64,000 bases of DNA from Rummeliibacillus sp963792445 (GTDB lineage: Bacteria > Bacillota > Bacilli > Bacillales_A > Planococcaceae). The notes beneath the pieces were generated by a model. That model ran no database searches. It was not told where the DNA came from and worked only from the letters and a program-made list of their open reading frames with translations. The stretch covers positions 6,942 through 70,941 of the forward strand of contig CAWBWO010000019.1 in assembly GCA_963792445.1 (NCBI GenBank), given 5' to 3'. Both the position numbers and the translations under genes were made by a program. Positions 8,502-17,883 of the stretch are shown piece by piece; position 1 is the first letter of the stretch, and every line of letters begins with the position of its first letter.

Positions 8502-9643
8502 TGTGCAACAACCCCCTTCGCAACAATGCCGTATAGAATTTCGGATGTACCCCCACGAATTGTAAATCCTGGTGAATGTAAAATAGATTCCGCAAGTAAG
8601 CGATCTAATTTTCTTTCTGCATCCAATTTTGGATAAGTATCAACGAGTAAGCGCGCAATTTCAGGAATACTCTGCTCAAATTTCGTTCCGATACTTTTCA
8701 CAAGTGCTGCAGGGATTGCGACCTCGCCACCTTCTTCTAAAACTTTTGCAACGCCAATTGACATATTACGTAAACTCCATAATTGAGATACTAATTTCGA
8801 TGCTTCTTGTAATCCCTCTAGGTTTTGTTGCTTTTTAAGTTCTTCAATAAGTTCAGTTAAAAGGGGAAGTGTGCTCAAGATTCTTTCTGGGCCGCTTCTT
8901 TCATAAGCTAGCTCTGCTAACCCTTGTTTCCAACCTTGCCCTTCTTCACCAACTAAACGATTATCGGGAACAAATACATTATCGAAAAACACTTCGTTAA
9001 AATGCCGTTTTCCTGTAAGATACTTGATTGGTGTAACGGTAACACCATCAGCATGTAAATCGATGATTAATTGGCTTAACCCTTTATGTTTATGCACACC
9101 ATCAAAAGGCTCCGTACGAATCAGCGTAATCATATAATGTCCATCGTGAGCATTACTTGTCCACGTTTTTGAACCATTGATAATCCAGCCACCATCTACT
9201 TTTTTCGCATGAGTACTAACAGAAGCTAAATCCGAACCACTATTTGGTTCACTTAAACCAATTGCGAAATAACATTCACCTTTAATAATTTTGGGGAGAA
9301 AATATTCACGCTGCTCCTCGGTGCCAAAACGAAGTAATAGGGGACCTGATTGACGATCCGCAATCCAATGTCCCGCTACAGGAGCACCCGCTGCTAAAAA
9401 TTCTTCAGTTAATATATAGCGATCGATGGCACTTCGCTCAGCACCGCCATATTTTTTCGGCCAAGTTAAGCCAATCCATCCCTGTTTCCCAATAAGTTTT
9501 GAAAACTCAGGGTCAACACCACTTAACCATGAATCACATTTTGTTTGAAATGTTCCTTTATCTAATTCTTTTTGTAAAAACGTTCGGACAGTTAATCGAA
9601 ATTGATGTTGTTCTTCTGTAAAATGAACCGTTGGTAATTTCAT
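8498..9643 (-). CDS. Acyl-CoA dehydrogenase, large subunit
   Basis: 381-residue acyl-CoA dehydrogenase. It contains FTEEQHQFRLTVRTFLQKEL at the N-terminus, WPKKYGGAERS, the substrate-loop motif GLSEPNSGSDLAS, INGSKTWTSNAHD, ELAYERSGPERILS and a C-terminal IRGGTSEILYGIVA. The start ATG has AAAGGAGGC upstream. It is the first gene of the - strand operon and is translationally coupled to the small subunit, so the two probably assemble together. PimC-like oxidation of pimeloyl-CoA is the context-based guess. A side-chain or branched acyl-CoA substrate is the alternative. Confidence 0.85.
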   Translation of the reverse strand: MKLPTVHFTEEQHQFRLTVRTFLQKELDKGTFQTKCDSWLSGVDPEFSKLIGKQGWIGLTWPKKYGGAERSAIDRYILTEEFLAAGAPVAGHWIADRQSGPLLLRFGTEEQREYFLPKIIKGECYFAIGLSEPNSGSDLASVSTHAKKVDGGWIINGSKTWTSNAHDGHYMITLIRTEPFDGVHKHKGLSQLIIDLHADGVTVTPIKYLTGKRHFNEVFFDNVFVPDNRLVGEEGQGWKQGLAELAYERSGPERILSTLPLLTELIEELKKQQNLEGLQEASKLVSQLWSLRNMSIGVAKVLEEGGEVAIPAALVKSIGTKFEQSIPEIARLLVDTYPKLDAERKLDRLLAESILHSPGFTIRGGTSEILYGIVAKGVVAQ

Positions 9644-9857
9644 ATAATTGCCTCCTTTTATTTACAATATATGAATTTTGAAAATATAACATGATAGTTT
9701 AGGTGATATATTCTTGATAAATAGAGGAAATTCCTTTATTGTGAAGAATTTTACAATAGCAAATATATATAGTTTAACATAATTTTATTATGTAAACTTA
9801 AATGAAAAGTTAAAATTTGAAGATTCTTTACCAAACGATATGTTGATGTAAATATAA
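9644..9857 (-). promoter_or_regulatory. Upstream region of the acyl-CoA dehydrogenase operon
   Basis: AT-rich 5' region. The ribosome site AAAGGAGGC is 6 bases before the ATG. Several TATA-like hexamers occur but none pairs with a convincing -35, so no promoter is assigned. A terminator follows on the far side. Confidence 0.4.
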
Positions 9858-9896
9858 AAGAGGTATAGCCTGTAAAAACAGCACTATACCTCTTTA
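9858..9896 (-). terminator. Intrinsic terminator of the TPR gene
   Basis: Arms AAGAGGTATAG and CTATACCTCTT around a loop of about 13 bases, followed on the - strand by a T-rich stretch. It lies just beyond the stop of the TPR gene. Confidence 0.8.
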
Positions 9897-9923
9897 TTTT
9901 GTGAATTAAAATTTTATTGCTTA

Positions 9924-10523
9924 CTAAAAATACAGTTGTCCTACATTTAAGTTTTCTAATTGATCCCATTTAATCCAGGCTAGAGCAAGTTCTTTACCAA
10001 TTTGAATATAGAATGTTGATTCTTGCTGTGTGTAATCACTTTCAGTACGGTTATAAATTTTGAGAATTTCCTCAAAATCTTGATCGCCTTTTAAATGTGC
10101 AGTGTAGATTTCTTTATAAGCGATTAGTTCTGGTTCTTGACTAAGAGCATTTTGGTCAAAATCAGCAATTGCATGCGCTAAATGTCTTAACGTATTCGTG
10201 TCGTAGTAAATGATAAATGCACCTTTAACTGGTAAGTCTTTTTTTAGTACTTCTGGTAATTGATCGTACATTTTTTGTGTTTCTTCATTTAAACCAAAAT
10301 GTTCTAACTTCGCAATTTCAATATGTAAAGCTGATAAATAAGCAGAAACCGCAAGCTTTTCTTCACCCATTAGATAAGCAACTTGACCAACGCCTCTAAA
10401 CAGATTACTGTTTGTAGGTTCCTCTTTGATCGCAGCTGTAAACATATTTAGAGCTTGGTCGTACTGACCTGAATTTCTTAATTCAATAGCATGTTCAACC
10501 ATTTTTTCAACATTTGACATCAT
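9924..10523 (-). CDS. TPR-repeat protein, function unknown
   Basis: 199-residue soluble protein. The N-terminal ~70 residues carry two TPR-like helix pairs (ELRNSGQYDQALNMFTAAIK, then LFRGVGQVAYLMGEEKLAVS). The C-terminal part is helical with no recognised domain. The start is taken at ATG 10523 because AAAGGTTG lies just upstream; ATG 10520 is equally possible. The gene is monocistronic, with its own terminator. Its promoter region holds two copies of a GAAC-N4-GTTC palindrome, one lying between plausible -35 and -10 elements. LexA-type control is therefore possible. Confidence 0.72.
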   Translation of the reverse strand: MMSNVEKMVEHAIELRNSGQYDQALNMFTAAIKEEPTNSNLFRGVGQVAYLMGEEKLAVSAYLSALHIEIAKLEHFGLNEETQKMYDQLPEVLKKDLPVKGAFIIYYDTNTLRHLAHAIADFDQNALSQEPELIAYKEIYTAHLKGDQDFEEILKIYNRTESDYTQQESTFYIQIGKELALAWIKWDQLENLNVGQLYF

Positions 10524-10592
10524 TCTCAACCTTTCAAAGTAGATAGTCCTATTATATATGATTTCGTGTAAATAGGGGGAATTCAGTATAAA

Positions 10593-10604
10593 GAACATTT
10601 GTTC
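10593..10604. promoter_or_regulatory. GAAC-N4-GTTC operator (LexA-box-like) at TPR promoter
   Basis: The palindrome GAACATTTGTTC matches the form of Gram-positive LexA/DinR boxes (GAAC-N4-GTTC). On the - strand it is preceded by TTTACA and followed by TTTATACT, a promoter-like arrangement with the palindrome in the spacer, about 70 bases upstream of the TPR start codon. Confidence 0.55.
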
Positions 10605-10720
10605 TGTATTGTAAAAAAGAGCATTTTTGATAAATAAATTTTATTTATATTGATAATAATCATATTTCTATTAAAATTGTGTAGATATTGTTTATTGGAA
10701 AATCACTAATTTCCTATAAA

Positions 10721-10732
10721 GAACATTTGTTC
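10721..10732. promoter_or_regulatory. Second GAAC-N4-GTTC operator
   Basis: Same 12-base palindrome 128 bases further upstream. It shares the longer string AGAACAAATGTTCTTTATA (- strand) with the first copy, so the operator and -10 region seem to be duplicated. Confidence 0.5.
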
Positions 10733-10760
10733 TCTAACGGAAATCTTGAAGAGAGAAAAC

Positions 10761-11383
10761 TTATTCTTTTTGATTATTGTTATCGTTGGCATTGACCAAT
10801 CCCTTTAAAAAAATGGTGATAAAACCCTTTGCTTCATCATTTAAGTGAAATTGATCGCCAAAAGAGAGCCAATCATATAGGGTACCACGCATACATCTTG
10901 AAATGAACATACTAGATTTGCAACATCAATAGTAGAGGGTAGTTCTCTCATCTTCAATAGCTTCCTGTATGAACAAATTTAAGATTTTATATAGGCTTCT
11001 TTCTGTATTCGCAAAATAGTTTGCTTCATTTTGAATCAAACCGTTCATATAAACACTTCTCATCAAATCTTCACCAAGTTCGTCTTTTAAATACGTCATT
11101 TGTGCATCAAAGAGGGCAATTACTTTCTTTTCAAAAGGCAATTGTGGTGGTAAAGATTGTACAAAGTTGTCATAGAAGGAATCGATTTCTTTGAATTTTT
11201 CTAAGAAAATGTCGTATTTGGATGAAAAATGCCCATAAAATGCACCTTTTGAACTTTTACTTTTTAGAACAATTTCATCGACACTTACGTTATTAAATCC
11301 TTTTTTTCGAACAATTTCAATGCTGTTTGATAAATTCTCGCTTTTGTTTCTTCAGCTTGTTGCTCTCGCGTTTTCTTTTCCAT
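10761..11383 (-). pseudogene. TetR/AcrR family regulator, disrupted
   Basis: About 207 residues if repaired. The N-terminal helix MEKKTREQQAEETKARIYQT starts at ATG 11383. The reading then shifts frame at an A7 run near 11313 into GFNNVSVDEIVLKSKSSKGA, the TetR helix-turn-helix, and YGHFSSKYDIFLEKF. An in-frame TGA stands at 10926-10928, after which the same frame continues through MRGTLYDWLSFGD, a typical TetR C-terminal segment, to a TAA at 10761. It is divergent from a CoA ligase operon, with a perfect palindrome between, and was presumably its repressor. One A missing from the homopolymer explains the first break. The second break needs a stop or two indels. Confidence 0.75.
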
Positions 11384-11499
11384 TAAGACACCTACTCTTA
11401 TATTATTTTCAACCTGTATCGTTTTCTTTGATAGTTTTTAGAATTTACTAAATTATCTGAAATTTATATTGCAATTAAAATACAATTATATTATCTTAT

Positions 11500-11513
11500 A
11501 GACTATAGTCTAC
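11500..11513. promoter_or_regulatory. Perfect palindrome TAGACTATAGTCTA, likely TetR-type operator
   Basis: Fourteen-base perfect inverted repeat between the divergent TetR gene and the CoA ligase, just downstream of AT-rich hexamers that could be a -10 and 31 bases before the ligase start. Position and symmetry fit a TetR-family repressor site. Confidence 0.6.
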
Positions 11514-11543
11514 AAAAAAGAAGGTGCTTTAGTAAAGGGGTGT

Positions 11544-13111
11544 ATGGAAAATGGATATCATTGGGGAGAAAACGCTTCGATCCTTATTAAAAGCAAAGTC
11601 GAACAACATGGAGAAAAGAAATTTATTTATTTCGAGGATGCAGATGGAAAAAGATTTGAAAAAAGTTACATCGAATTTCAACAAGAAGTAAACAAATTAA
11701 GTAATGCTTTTCTGGATTTAGGGATTCAAAAGCGAGATCATGTTGTCTTGCATTTGCCAAATAATATGGAATTTCTATCTACTTGGTTTGCTCTTGCTAA
11801 TATTGGTGCCATTATGGTTCCAACGAATATTTTATCTACAGCAGATGAGATGAACTATATTATTAATCACTCTGAAGCAGTTGTTCTAATGACTGAAGTC
11901 GACTATTTAGATAAATTTGAGCAAATTCGCGAAGAAATTCCGACGATTCAAAAGATGATTGTTACTCGAAATACGAAGCCTATCGAAAATGTGTTAAATT
12001 ATGATGTTTTACTAGCCAATGCATCTGATCAAACTGAACCTTTTACCGGAGATTGTTTCTGAAGATGTTGCAGCGATGTTATATACATCTGGTACAACAT
12101 CTAAGCCAAAAGGTGTTGAAGTAACACATGCAAACTATATTTATGCTGGTGAGCTCTTATCGAAATCGATTCAATTAACCGAAAATGATCGGCCATTTAT
12201 TGTTCTTCCGCTTTTCCACGGAAATGCACAATATTACACTACAATGTCAGCACTTGTCGTAGGAGCAAGTATTGCTTTAACAGAGAAATTTAGTGCTTCC
12301 CGCTACTTTAAACAAGCTAAGGCATTAGGTGGAACGGTTGGTTCATTATTTGCAGCACCTATTCGAATGATTCTTGCAAAAGACTATGACCCAGAAGACC
12401 AAGAGAATTCCATTCGATTAATCATGTTTGCCCAATCCATTGCCGAACATCAAATCACTTCTTTTGAAGAGAAATTTAGCCTTAAATTATTGCAAATGTA
12501 TGGCATGACAGAAACCATTGGCGTACCTTTAATAAACCCAATAAATGATATCAGAAAAAATATGAGTATTGGCAGACCGAGTATTGGCTATGAAGTTAAA
12601 TTACTGGATGATCATGGTGTATGAAGTGCCAAATGGTGAAGTTGGCCAAATCGCGGTTAAAGGGGTACGTGGCAGAACATTGATGAAAGGGTACTTCAAA
12701 AATGAAGAAGCTACAGAACAAACTTTCCAAGGAGACTTTTTATTAACAGGAGATAATGCGCGCATCGGAGATGATGGTTACTTTTATTTCGTTGACCGTA
12801 AAAAGGATATGATTAAACGTTCTGGGGAGAATGTTGCGGCAAATGAAGTGGAAAGTGTATTAGTCGAACATTCAGCTGTTTATGAAGCTGCAGTAATCGG
12901 GATTCCAGATGATATGCGTGATGAAGCAATTAAAGCATATATCATTCTAAATAGAGAGGCAAAAGTATCTGAAAGGGAGTTAATTGCACATTGTAAAGAG
13001 CGATTAGCAAAGTTTAAAGTTCCGGATTCAATCGAATTCGTAGAAGATTTCCCACGTACTCCTGTTGGGAAAATTCAAAAACATATTCTACGTAATTCAA
13101 TTTCTATATAA
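11544..13111 (+). pseudogene. Crotonobetaine/carnitine-CoA-ligase-like acyl-CoA synthetase, two frameshifts
   Basis: AMP-forming acyl-CoA ligase, about 520 residues when repaired. The three segments are 11544-12045, about 12046-12615, and about 12616-13111. The first switch is at a T4 run near 12045 (one T missing). The second is near 12615, where one extra base in GGTGTATGAAGTG turns GVEVPNGEVG out of frame. All motifs are present: MLYTSGTTSKPKGV (ATP loop), MYGMTETIG (A5), LLTGDNARIGDDGYF, and DFPRTPVGKIQK (catalytic Lys). It is the first gene of a catabolic operon with a transporter, SDR and thiolase. It presumably activates the imported carboxylate. Substrate unknown. Confidence 0.78.
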
Positions 13112-13128
13112 GAAAGAAGGGGAATTTA

Positions 13129-14448
13129 TTGAAAAATGTGAGGGTATTGCTAGCTAGTGTAGCCGGTTCGATTATTGAATGGTATGATTTCTACCTTTAT
13201 GGCACTGCGACTGGACTTATCTTTTCTTCTTTGTTCTTTCCTGCATCAGATCCATCGATTTCGATTTTAATTGCATTTGCTACTTTTGGTGCAGGTTATG
13301 CTGCAAGACCTATAGGAAGTATCATATTTGGTCATATGGGGGATCGTATAGGTCGAAAAGCTTCACTTATGCTAACACTAATCGGGATGGGCGGAAGTTC
13401 ATTCTTGATTGGTTTGCTTCCAACCTACGCTCAAATTGGCCTAGCAGCTCCTATCTTGCTTGTGTTGTTACGACTTCTTCAAGGGGTTGCGCTTGGCGGT
13501 GAATGGGGAGGAGCGGTCTTACTTGCAACAGAATCTGCAACAAAAGGCGTACGTGGATTCTTTGGCTCGATTCCTCAACTTGGCGTTCCTATCGGATTAG
13601 TACTTGGTACATTTAGTTTTACATTAATCAGTTCATTAACAACTGAAGCACAATTTATGTCATGGGGTTGGCGTATTCCATTCTTATTTAGTGCAGTACT
13701 TATTGTGCTAGCCGTTTGGATTCGTAGTGGTATTGAAGAAACTCCAGAATTTAAGCAGAAGAAAGAACAAGGCGAACTGGCGAAAGTTCCAATTATTGAT
13801 GCGTTTAAGTATAACAAAAAAGATATCCTTCGTTTAATTGGTTTGAAACTTGGAGATGGTTTTTTCAATGTATTCTTAATGTCATTTATCCTAGTTTACG
13901 CTACAACACATTTAGGCTATAGCCGAGATGTTGCATTATTTGCTTTAATGATTAGTTGTGCAACCATGATTATTTCCATTCCATTAGTTGGTTACTTATC
14001 AGATTTTATTGGTCGTAAAATCATTTATATCAGTGGAATTGTTGCGATGTTATTGTTAGCAATTCCTTATTTCACGATGATTCCACAAAGCACAACGGCA
14101 TTTTACATTATGCAAGTTCTTTTACTTGGTGTGATTTGGGGAGCTATTTTCTCAACTCAAGGGACATTATTCTCTGAATTATTCCCTGCAAATGTACGTT
14201 ACACAGGTCTATCACTAGGGTATCAAGTAGCTGCAGCAATCGTTGGATTTGGCCCAATGCTCTGGGCAGAATTAGGATCAAAATATGGTGCAGCTCCTTA
14301 TTTATTTGGTGGAATTATGATTGCGGGTCTTGTGATTTCATTAATTTTAGCAGTCTTTGCACCAGATACACGCAAAGTTACTCAATATACGGATCATTCA
14401 GAAGCTAATGAGAACACAGATTACTCATCAGAAAAAGTTTCTGTATAA
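13129..14448 (+). CDS. MFS transporter, metabolite:H+ symporter (MHS) family
   Basis: 439 residues, about 12 transmembrane helices. The signature GSIIEWYDFYLYGTATGLIF in helix 1 and GHMGDRIGRKASL in loop 2-3 identify the MHS branch of the major facilitator superfamily (ShiA/ProP/KgtP type), which imports organic acids or zwitterions with protons. The start codon is TTG with AAGGGG upstream. It lies between the CoA ligase and the SDR, so it likely imports the carboxylic acid that this operon degrades. The soluble tail after about residue 415 is acidic and variable. Confidence 0.88.
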   Translation: MKNVRVLLASVAGSIIEWYDFYLYGTATGLIFSSLFFPASDPSISILIAFATFGAGYAARPIGSIIFGHMGDRIGRKASLMLTLIGMGGSSFLIGLLPTYAQIGLAAPILLVLLRLLQGVALGGEWGGAVLLATESATKGVRGFFGSIPQLGVPIGLVLGTFSFTLISSLTTEAQFMSWGWRIPFLFSAVLIVLAVWIRSGIEETPEFKQKKEQGELAKVPIIDAFKYNKKDILRLIGLKLGDGFFNVFLMSFILVYATTHLGYSRDVALFALMISCATMIISIPLVGYLSDFIGRKIIYISGIVAMLLLAIPYFTMIPQSTTAFYIMQVLLLGVIWGAIFSTQGTLFSELFPANVRYTGLSLGYQVAAAIVGFGPMLWAELGSKYGAAPYLFGGIMIAGLVISLILAVFAPDTRKVTQYTDHSEANENTDYSSEKVSV

Positions 14449-14453
14449 AAAAT

Positions 14454-14484
14454 GAAAAGTAGGGGCTATTAGCCTCTACTTTAT
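14454..14484 (+). terminator. Hairpin between MFS and SDR genes
   Basis: AAGTAGGGGCT ... AGCCTCTACTT stem with a 3-base loop, then TTATTTT. It may attenuate transcription into the SDR and thiolase genes. Confidence 0.7.
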
Positions 14485-14498
14485 TTTGAGGTGATTGG

Positions 14499-15238
14499 AT
14501 GAAAAAACAAGTAGCGATTGTTACTGGAGCGGCTAGTGGAATTGGCCAAGGCATTGCGATTGCATTAGATCAGAGAGGATATTCAAGTTGTATTAGTCGA
14601 TAGAAATTCTTGCCAAGAAACTTTGAATCAAATGCGAGGTAATGAGTCATGTTGAATATTTAGGGGATATTCGTAAGGTTGAATTTATCCAACATATTGT
14701 CAAAAATACGGCGGAAACTTTTGGTCATATTGATATTTTAGTAAATAACGCGGGTACTGCTAGTCGATTGAATTTGGAAACAATGACAATTGATGATTGG
14801 AACCGTGATATCAATACAAACTTATTGGCCACCTTTTTATTTACGCAAGCAGTGGTCTATCCATATATGAAAGAACAAAAATCAGGTCGTATTGTGAATA
14901 TTAGTTCCATTTCCGGTTTAAATGGTGGGGCAAAATCAGGAGATGCAACGGTGGGGAGATCTGGTCCTGCCTATGCTGCTTCTAAAGGCGGCGTCATTGC
15001 ACTCACAAAATGGGTCGCTCGTGAAATCGGTCAATATAATATCACATGTAATTCAGTCGCACCTGGAGCAACTGAAACGGCTATTACAAGAGGTGTACCA
15101 TATGATACAAGTCATCAATCGATTGATCGCATGGGGGAACCTTTTGAAATTGCATCTGCTGTGAGTTATCTCATCTCAAAAGAAGCTAGTTATATTACTG
15201 GTCAAGTGATTGTTGTTGACGGTGGGGCTTATATGTAA
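14499..15238 (+). pseudogene. Short-chain dehydrogenase/reductase, two frameshifts
   Basis: About 246 residues if repaired. The N-terminus from ATG 14499 has the cofactor motif TGAASGIG. The frame changes near 14577 (into IQVVLVDRNSCQETLNQMRG) and again near 14638. It then stays open through LVNNAGTASRL, the catalytic ISSISG ... YAASKGG block (Ser, Tyr, Lys) and the C-terminal ITGQVIVVDGG. RBS GAGGTGATT. It presumably oxidises a 3-hydroxyacyl-CoA-type intermediate before the thiolase. Both breaks are single-base and could be sequencing errors. Confidence 0.72.
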
Positions 15239-15258
15239 ATAAAAAGTGGGGTGAGAAA

Positions 15259-16389
15259 ATGGATGTTTATGTAAGTGGAGTTGGTATTATACCTTTTGGA
15301 AAACATATTGAATCTTCATTAAAAGACCTTTTACTAAATGCTGCAAGGGATGCTTTAAAAGATGCAGGTTATCCTAAAATTGATGCAGTATTTGTTGGAA
15401 ATTTTATGGGTGGGGCACTTACTAACCAAGAAATTCTAGGTGCTATGCTTGTGAATGATTTAGAGCTTGGTTATATTCCTTCATTAAAAGTAGAAGGTGC
15501 TTGCGCTTCAGGTGGTATTGCCATTCGACAAGCGGTCATAGGCATTTTAAGTGGGGCATATGAGAATGTACTTGTAGTTGGTGGAGAAAAAATGAAGCAT
15601 GCTTCTACAGAGGTTGTGACGCAAGCGATTAATGCGGCGATGGATCATCATTCAAGCGAAAAAAACGCTGGATTAACATTCCCTGGTTTCTTTGGATTAC
15701 TAGCTAATCGTTATATGTATGAAAGTGGCGCAACGAAAGAACATTTAGCAAATGTCGTTTTGCAAAATCGATCGTATGCTGTGAATAATCCACTTGCACA
15801 GTTCCAAAAACAGACAACCTTGGAAGAAGTGATGCAAGCTAAACAAATTACGAATCCCCTTGGTCTATTTGATTGTTCACCTATTACCGACGGAGCAGCA
15901 AGTGTTGTTTTAAGCAAAACGCCAAGCCCTATTAAAATTCGTGCTTCTGTGCAAGTTTCAGGGCCCACAACCATGCAAGATTTAGAATCCATTATACAAA
16001 TACCAGCTATTATCGAATCAGGTAAACAAGCATATGAACAAGCTAAACTTGGACCTAGTGAGATAGATGTTGTAGAAATTCATGATTGTTTTTCTATTAC
16101 AGAACTACTAGCAATTGAAGGATTAGGCTTTGCTAATCATTTGGAAGGATGGAAATTCATACAAGATGGTGAAGCAGGTATAAATGGTAAAACACCAATA
16201 AATACAAGTGGTGGTTTATTATCTCGAGGACATCCTATTGGAGCAACAGGTGTAGCACAGTTTATTCAAATTGTTGAACAATTAAGAGGGGCTGCAGTTA
16301 ACCAAGTAGAAAATGCTCGTATCGGTATGGCACAAAACTTAGGTGGCACAGGCGCTTATTCTGTTGTAAACATATTAGAAAGGGTATGA
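15259..16389 (+). CDS. Thiolase family protein (SCP2/acetyl-CoA acetyltransferase type)
   Basis: 376 residues. The nucleophile Cys is in VEGACASGG (C82). VEIHDCFSITE and SRGHPIGATG supply the remaining conserved catalytic segments. The short, SCP2-thiolase-like architecture and the OB-fold gene starting four bases later are typical of thiolase/DUF35 pairs, which act on bulky or branched acyl-CoAs in actinobacterial sterol and firmicute aromatic pathways. It would perform the thiolytic step of the operon. RBS GTGGGGTGAG upstream. Confidence 0.88.
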   Translation: MDVYVSGVGIIPFGKHIESSLKDLLLNAARDALKDAGYPKIDAVFVGNFMGGALTNQEILGAMLVNDLELGYIPSLKVEGACASGGIAIRQAVIGILSGAYENVLVVGGEKMKHASTEVVTQAINAAMDHHSSEKNAGLTFPGFFGLLANRYMYESGATKEHLANVVLQNRSYAVNNPLAQFQKQTTLEEVMQAKQITNPLGLFDCSPITDGAASVVLSKTPSPIKIRASVQVSGPTTMQDLESIIQIPAIIESGKQAYEQAKLGPSEIDVVEIHDCFSITELLAIEGLGFANHLEGWKFIQDGEAGINGKTPINTSGGLLSRGHPIGATGVAQFIQIVEQLRGAAVNQVENARIGMAQNLGGTGAYSVVNILERV

Positions 16390-16393
16390 TACT

Positions 16394-16708
16394 ATGATCA
16401 TCTATGAATATCGAAAAAAGAATTATTTATCAAAGCCCTTCATTCCTGAAAGTGAAGAGTCAAAAATCATCAAAAAAGCAATTTCTGATGAAGGCACTGT
16501 CTACTCAGTAACAACCATATATGTTCCACCTACTGAATTCGCCGAAGAAAGCCCCTATACCGTTGCAATCATCCAATTAAAAGATGTCGCGATAAAGGTA
16601 ACGGCACGTATGGAAGAACCCGTGAAAATAGGTGACACTGTTTACTTCACTAAGTTTGAAAAAGGCACTTATCATTTTAGAAAACAAAAGGTATTTATGG
16701 AGAAATAG
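16394..16708 (+). CDS. OB-fold (DUF35-type) thiolase partner
   Basis: 104-residue protein matching the C-terminal OB-fold half of DUF35 proteins: GTVYSVTTIYVPPTEFAEES, then PYTVAIIQLKD and a beta-barrel pattern. The rubredoxin-like zinc ribbon (two CxxC pairs) that usually precedes the OB fold is absent. The start is four bases after the thiolase stop, so the two are co-translated and probably form a complex. It is the last gene before a strong terminator. Confidence 0.78.
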   Translation: MIIYEYRKKNYLSKPFIPESEESKIIKKAISDEGTVYSVTTIYVPPTEFAEESPYTVAIIQLKDVAIKVTARMEEPVKIGDTVYFTKFEKGTYHFRKQKVFMEK

Positions 16709-16727
16709 TTTTATATTAAGCTAATAA

Positions 16728-16775
16728 TAAAAGGCATTGCATTGTGAAGTATTAATCATAATGCAGTGCCTTTTT
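16728..16775 (+). terminator. Terminator of the CoA ligase-thiolase operon
   Basis: Arms AAAAGGCATTGCATT and AATGCAGTGCCTTTTT with one mismatch, then TTCGTGT. Confidence 0.85.
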
Positions 16776-16946
16776 CGTGTTATTCATTTTAATTATAAAT
16801 ACAAAACGATATAATTCAGTGGAAGAATCATGAGGAATTAAACAACACATTTGTAACTACAGTTTTCATAAGCATATTACGTGATAAAATGGTGTTAAGA
16901 AATAGACTTTTTAAGTAGAAAAATTTGAAATTGAAGGAAGTGCAAA

Positions 16947-17657
16947 ATGTTGAATTTTGAAATGGTTATGCAGGAGCTCGAAGCCCTCGGTAAAGAACGT
17001 ACTAAAAAAATATACATGTCCAATGGTGCGCACGAGCCACTTTTTGGCGTGGCAACTGGAGCGATGAAGCCAATCGCCAAGAAAATTAAAAACAATCAAC
17101 AATTAGCTGAAGAACTATATGCGACAGGGAACTATGATGCCATGTACTTTGCAGGGATTATAGCAGATCCAAAAGCGATGACAGAGTCAGATTTTGATCG
17201 TTGGATGGATGCAGCGTATTTTTATATGCTCTCCGATTTTGTGGTGGCTGTAACTTTATCAGAGTCAGATATTGCACAAGACGTTGCGGATAAATGGATT
17301 GCAAGCGGAGACGAGTTAAGAATGTCTGCGGGATGGAGTTGCTACTGTTGGCTATTAGGAAACCGCAAGGACCATGAATTTTCTGAAAATAAGATATCAA
17401 ATATGCTTGAGCTTGTAAAAGAAACCATTCATGAATCGCCAGAACGAACGAAATCCGCAATGAATAATTTCCTATACACAGTAGGTACATCCTATATTCC
17501 ACTTCACGAAAAGGCAATCGAGACTGCAGCAACAGTAGGGATTGTTGAACTAAAAAGAGACAATAAAAAAAGCAGTTTCCTAAACGCTTATGAAAGTATT
17601 CAAAAACAAATTGAAAAAGGAAGAATTGGTTTCAAACGCAAATATGTTAGATGTTAA
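16947..17657 (+). CDS. DNA alkylation repair protein (AlkD-like HEAT-repeat glycosylase family)
   Basis: 236 residues, all helical, of the DNA alkylation repair (PF08713) type. The N-terminal segment carries FGVATGAMKPIAKKIKNNQQ. MYFAGIIADP and AGWSCYCWLLGNRK follow in the HEAT-like helices. Relatives such as AlkD remove N3/N7-alkylated purines without base flipping. This branch (with AGW and NNFLYTVGTSYIPLH) is the less-studied relative, so activity is unproven. RBS TGAAGGAAGTGC before ATG. Monocistronic, with a terminator directly after. Another alkylation repair group (ada, alkA) is 40 kb away. Confidence 0.75.
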   Translation: MLNFEMVMQELEALGKERTKKIYMSNGAHEPLFGVATGAMKPIAKKIKNNQQLAEELYATGNYDAMYFAGIIADPKAMTESDFDRWMDAAYFYMLSDFVVAVTLSESDIAQDVADKWIASGDELRMSAGWSCYCWLLGNRKDHEFSENKISNMLELVKETIHESPERTKSAMNNFLYTVGTSYIPLHEKAIETAATVGIVELKRDNKKSSFLNAYESIQKQIEKGRIGFKRKYVRC

Positions 17658-17679
17658 TAATTAAATAACTTTACCCTCT

Positions 17680-17726
17680 AAATCGGATACCTTTACAGTA
17701 TTTAATGTAAAAGTATCCGATTTTTG
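17680..17726 (+). terminator. Terminator after the AlkD-like gene
   Basis: AAATCGGATAC and GTATCCGATTT arms, extended by inner pairing of CTTTAC with GTAAAA, then a T run. Confidence 0.85.
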
Positions 17727-17820
17727 TTTTGTTTCTTTTATTCCTTATAAATTTATTAAATTAAGAATAAATCCATTTGAGTATAAATTTCATAATATTT
17801 AAAAATTAAGTTGAAATTTA

Positions 17821-17844
17821 TTAACTAAGTATAATAGAATAACT
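17821..17844 (+). promoter_or_regulatory. Shared promoter/operator motif, copy 1
   Basis: Contains ACTAAGTATAATAGAATAAC, with TATAAT as -10. The same 24 bases with a single difference recur at 20907-20930 between the HxlR gene and the DUF4242 gene. The shared sequence extends beyond a -10, which suggests a common regulator for the ABC importer and the downstream genes. Confidence 0.55.
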
Positions 17845-17883
17845 CTAAATCCTATTAAACTAATTGGAATTGGGTGGTTTATA

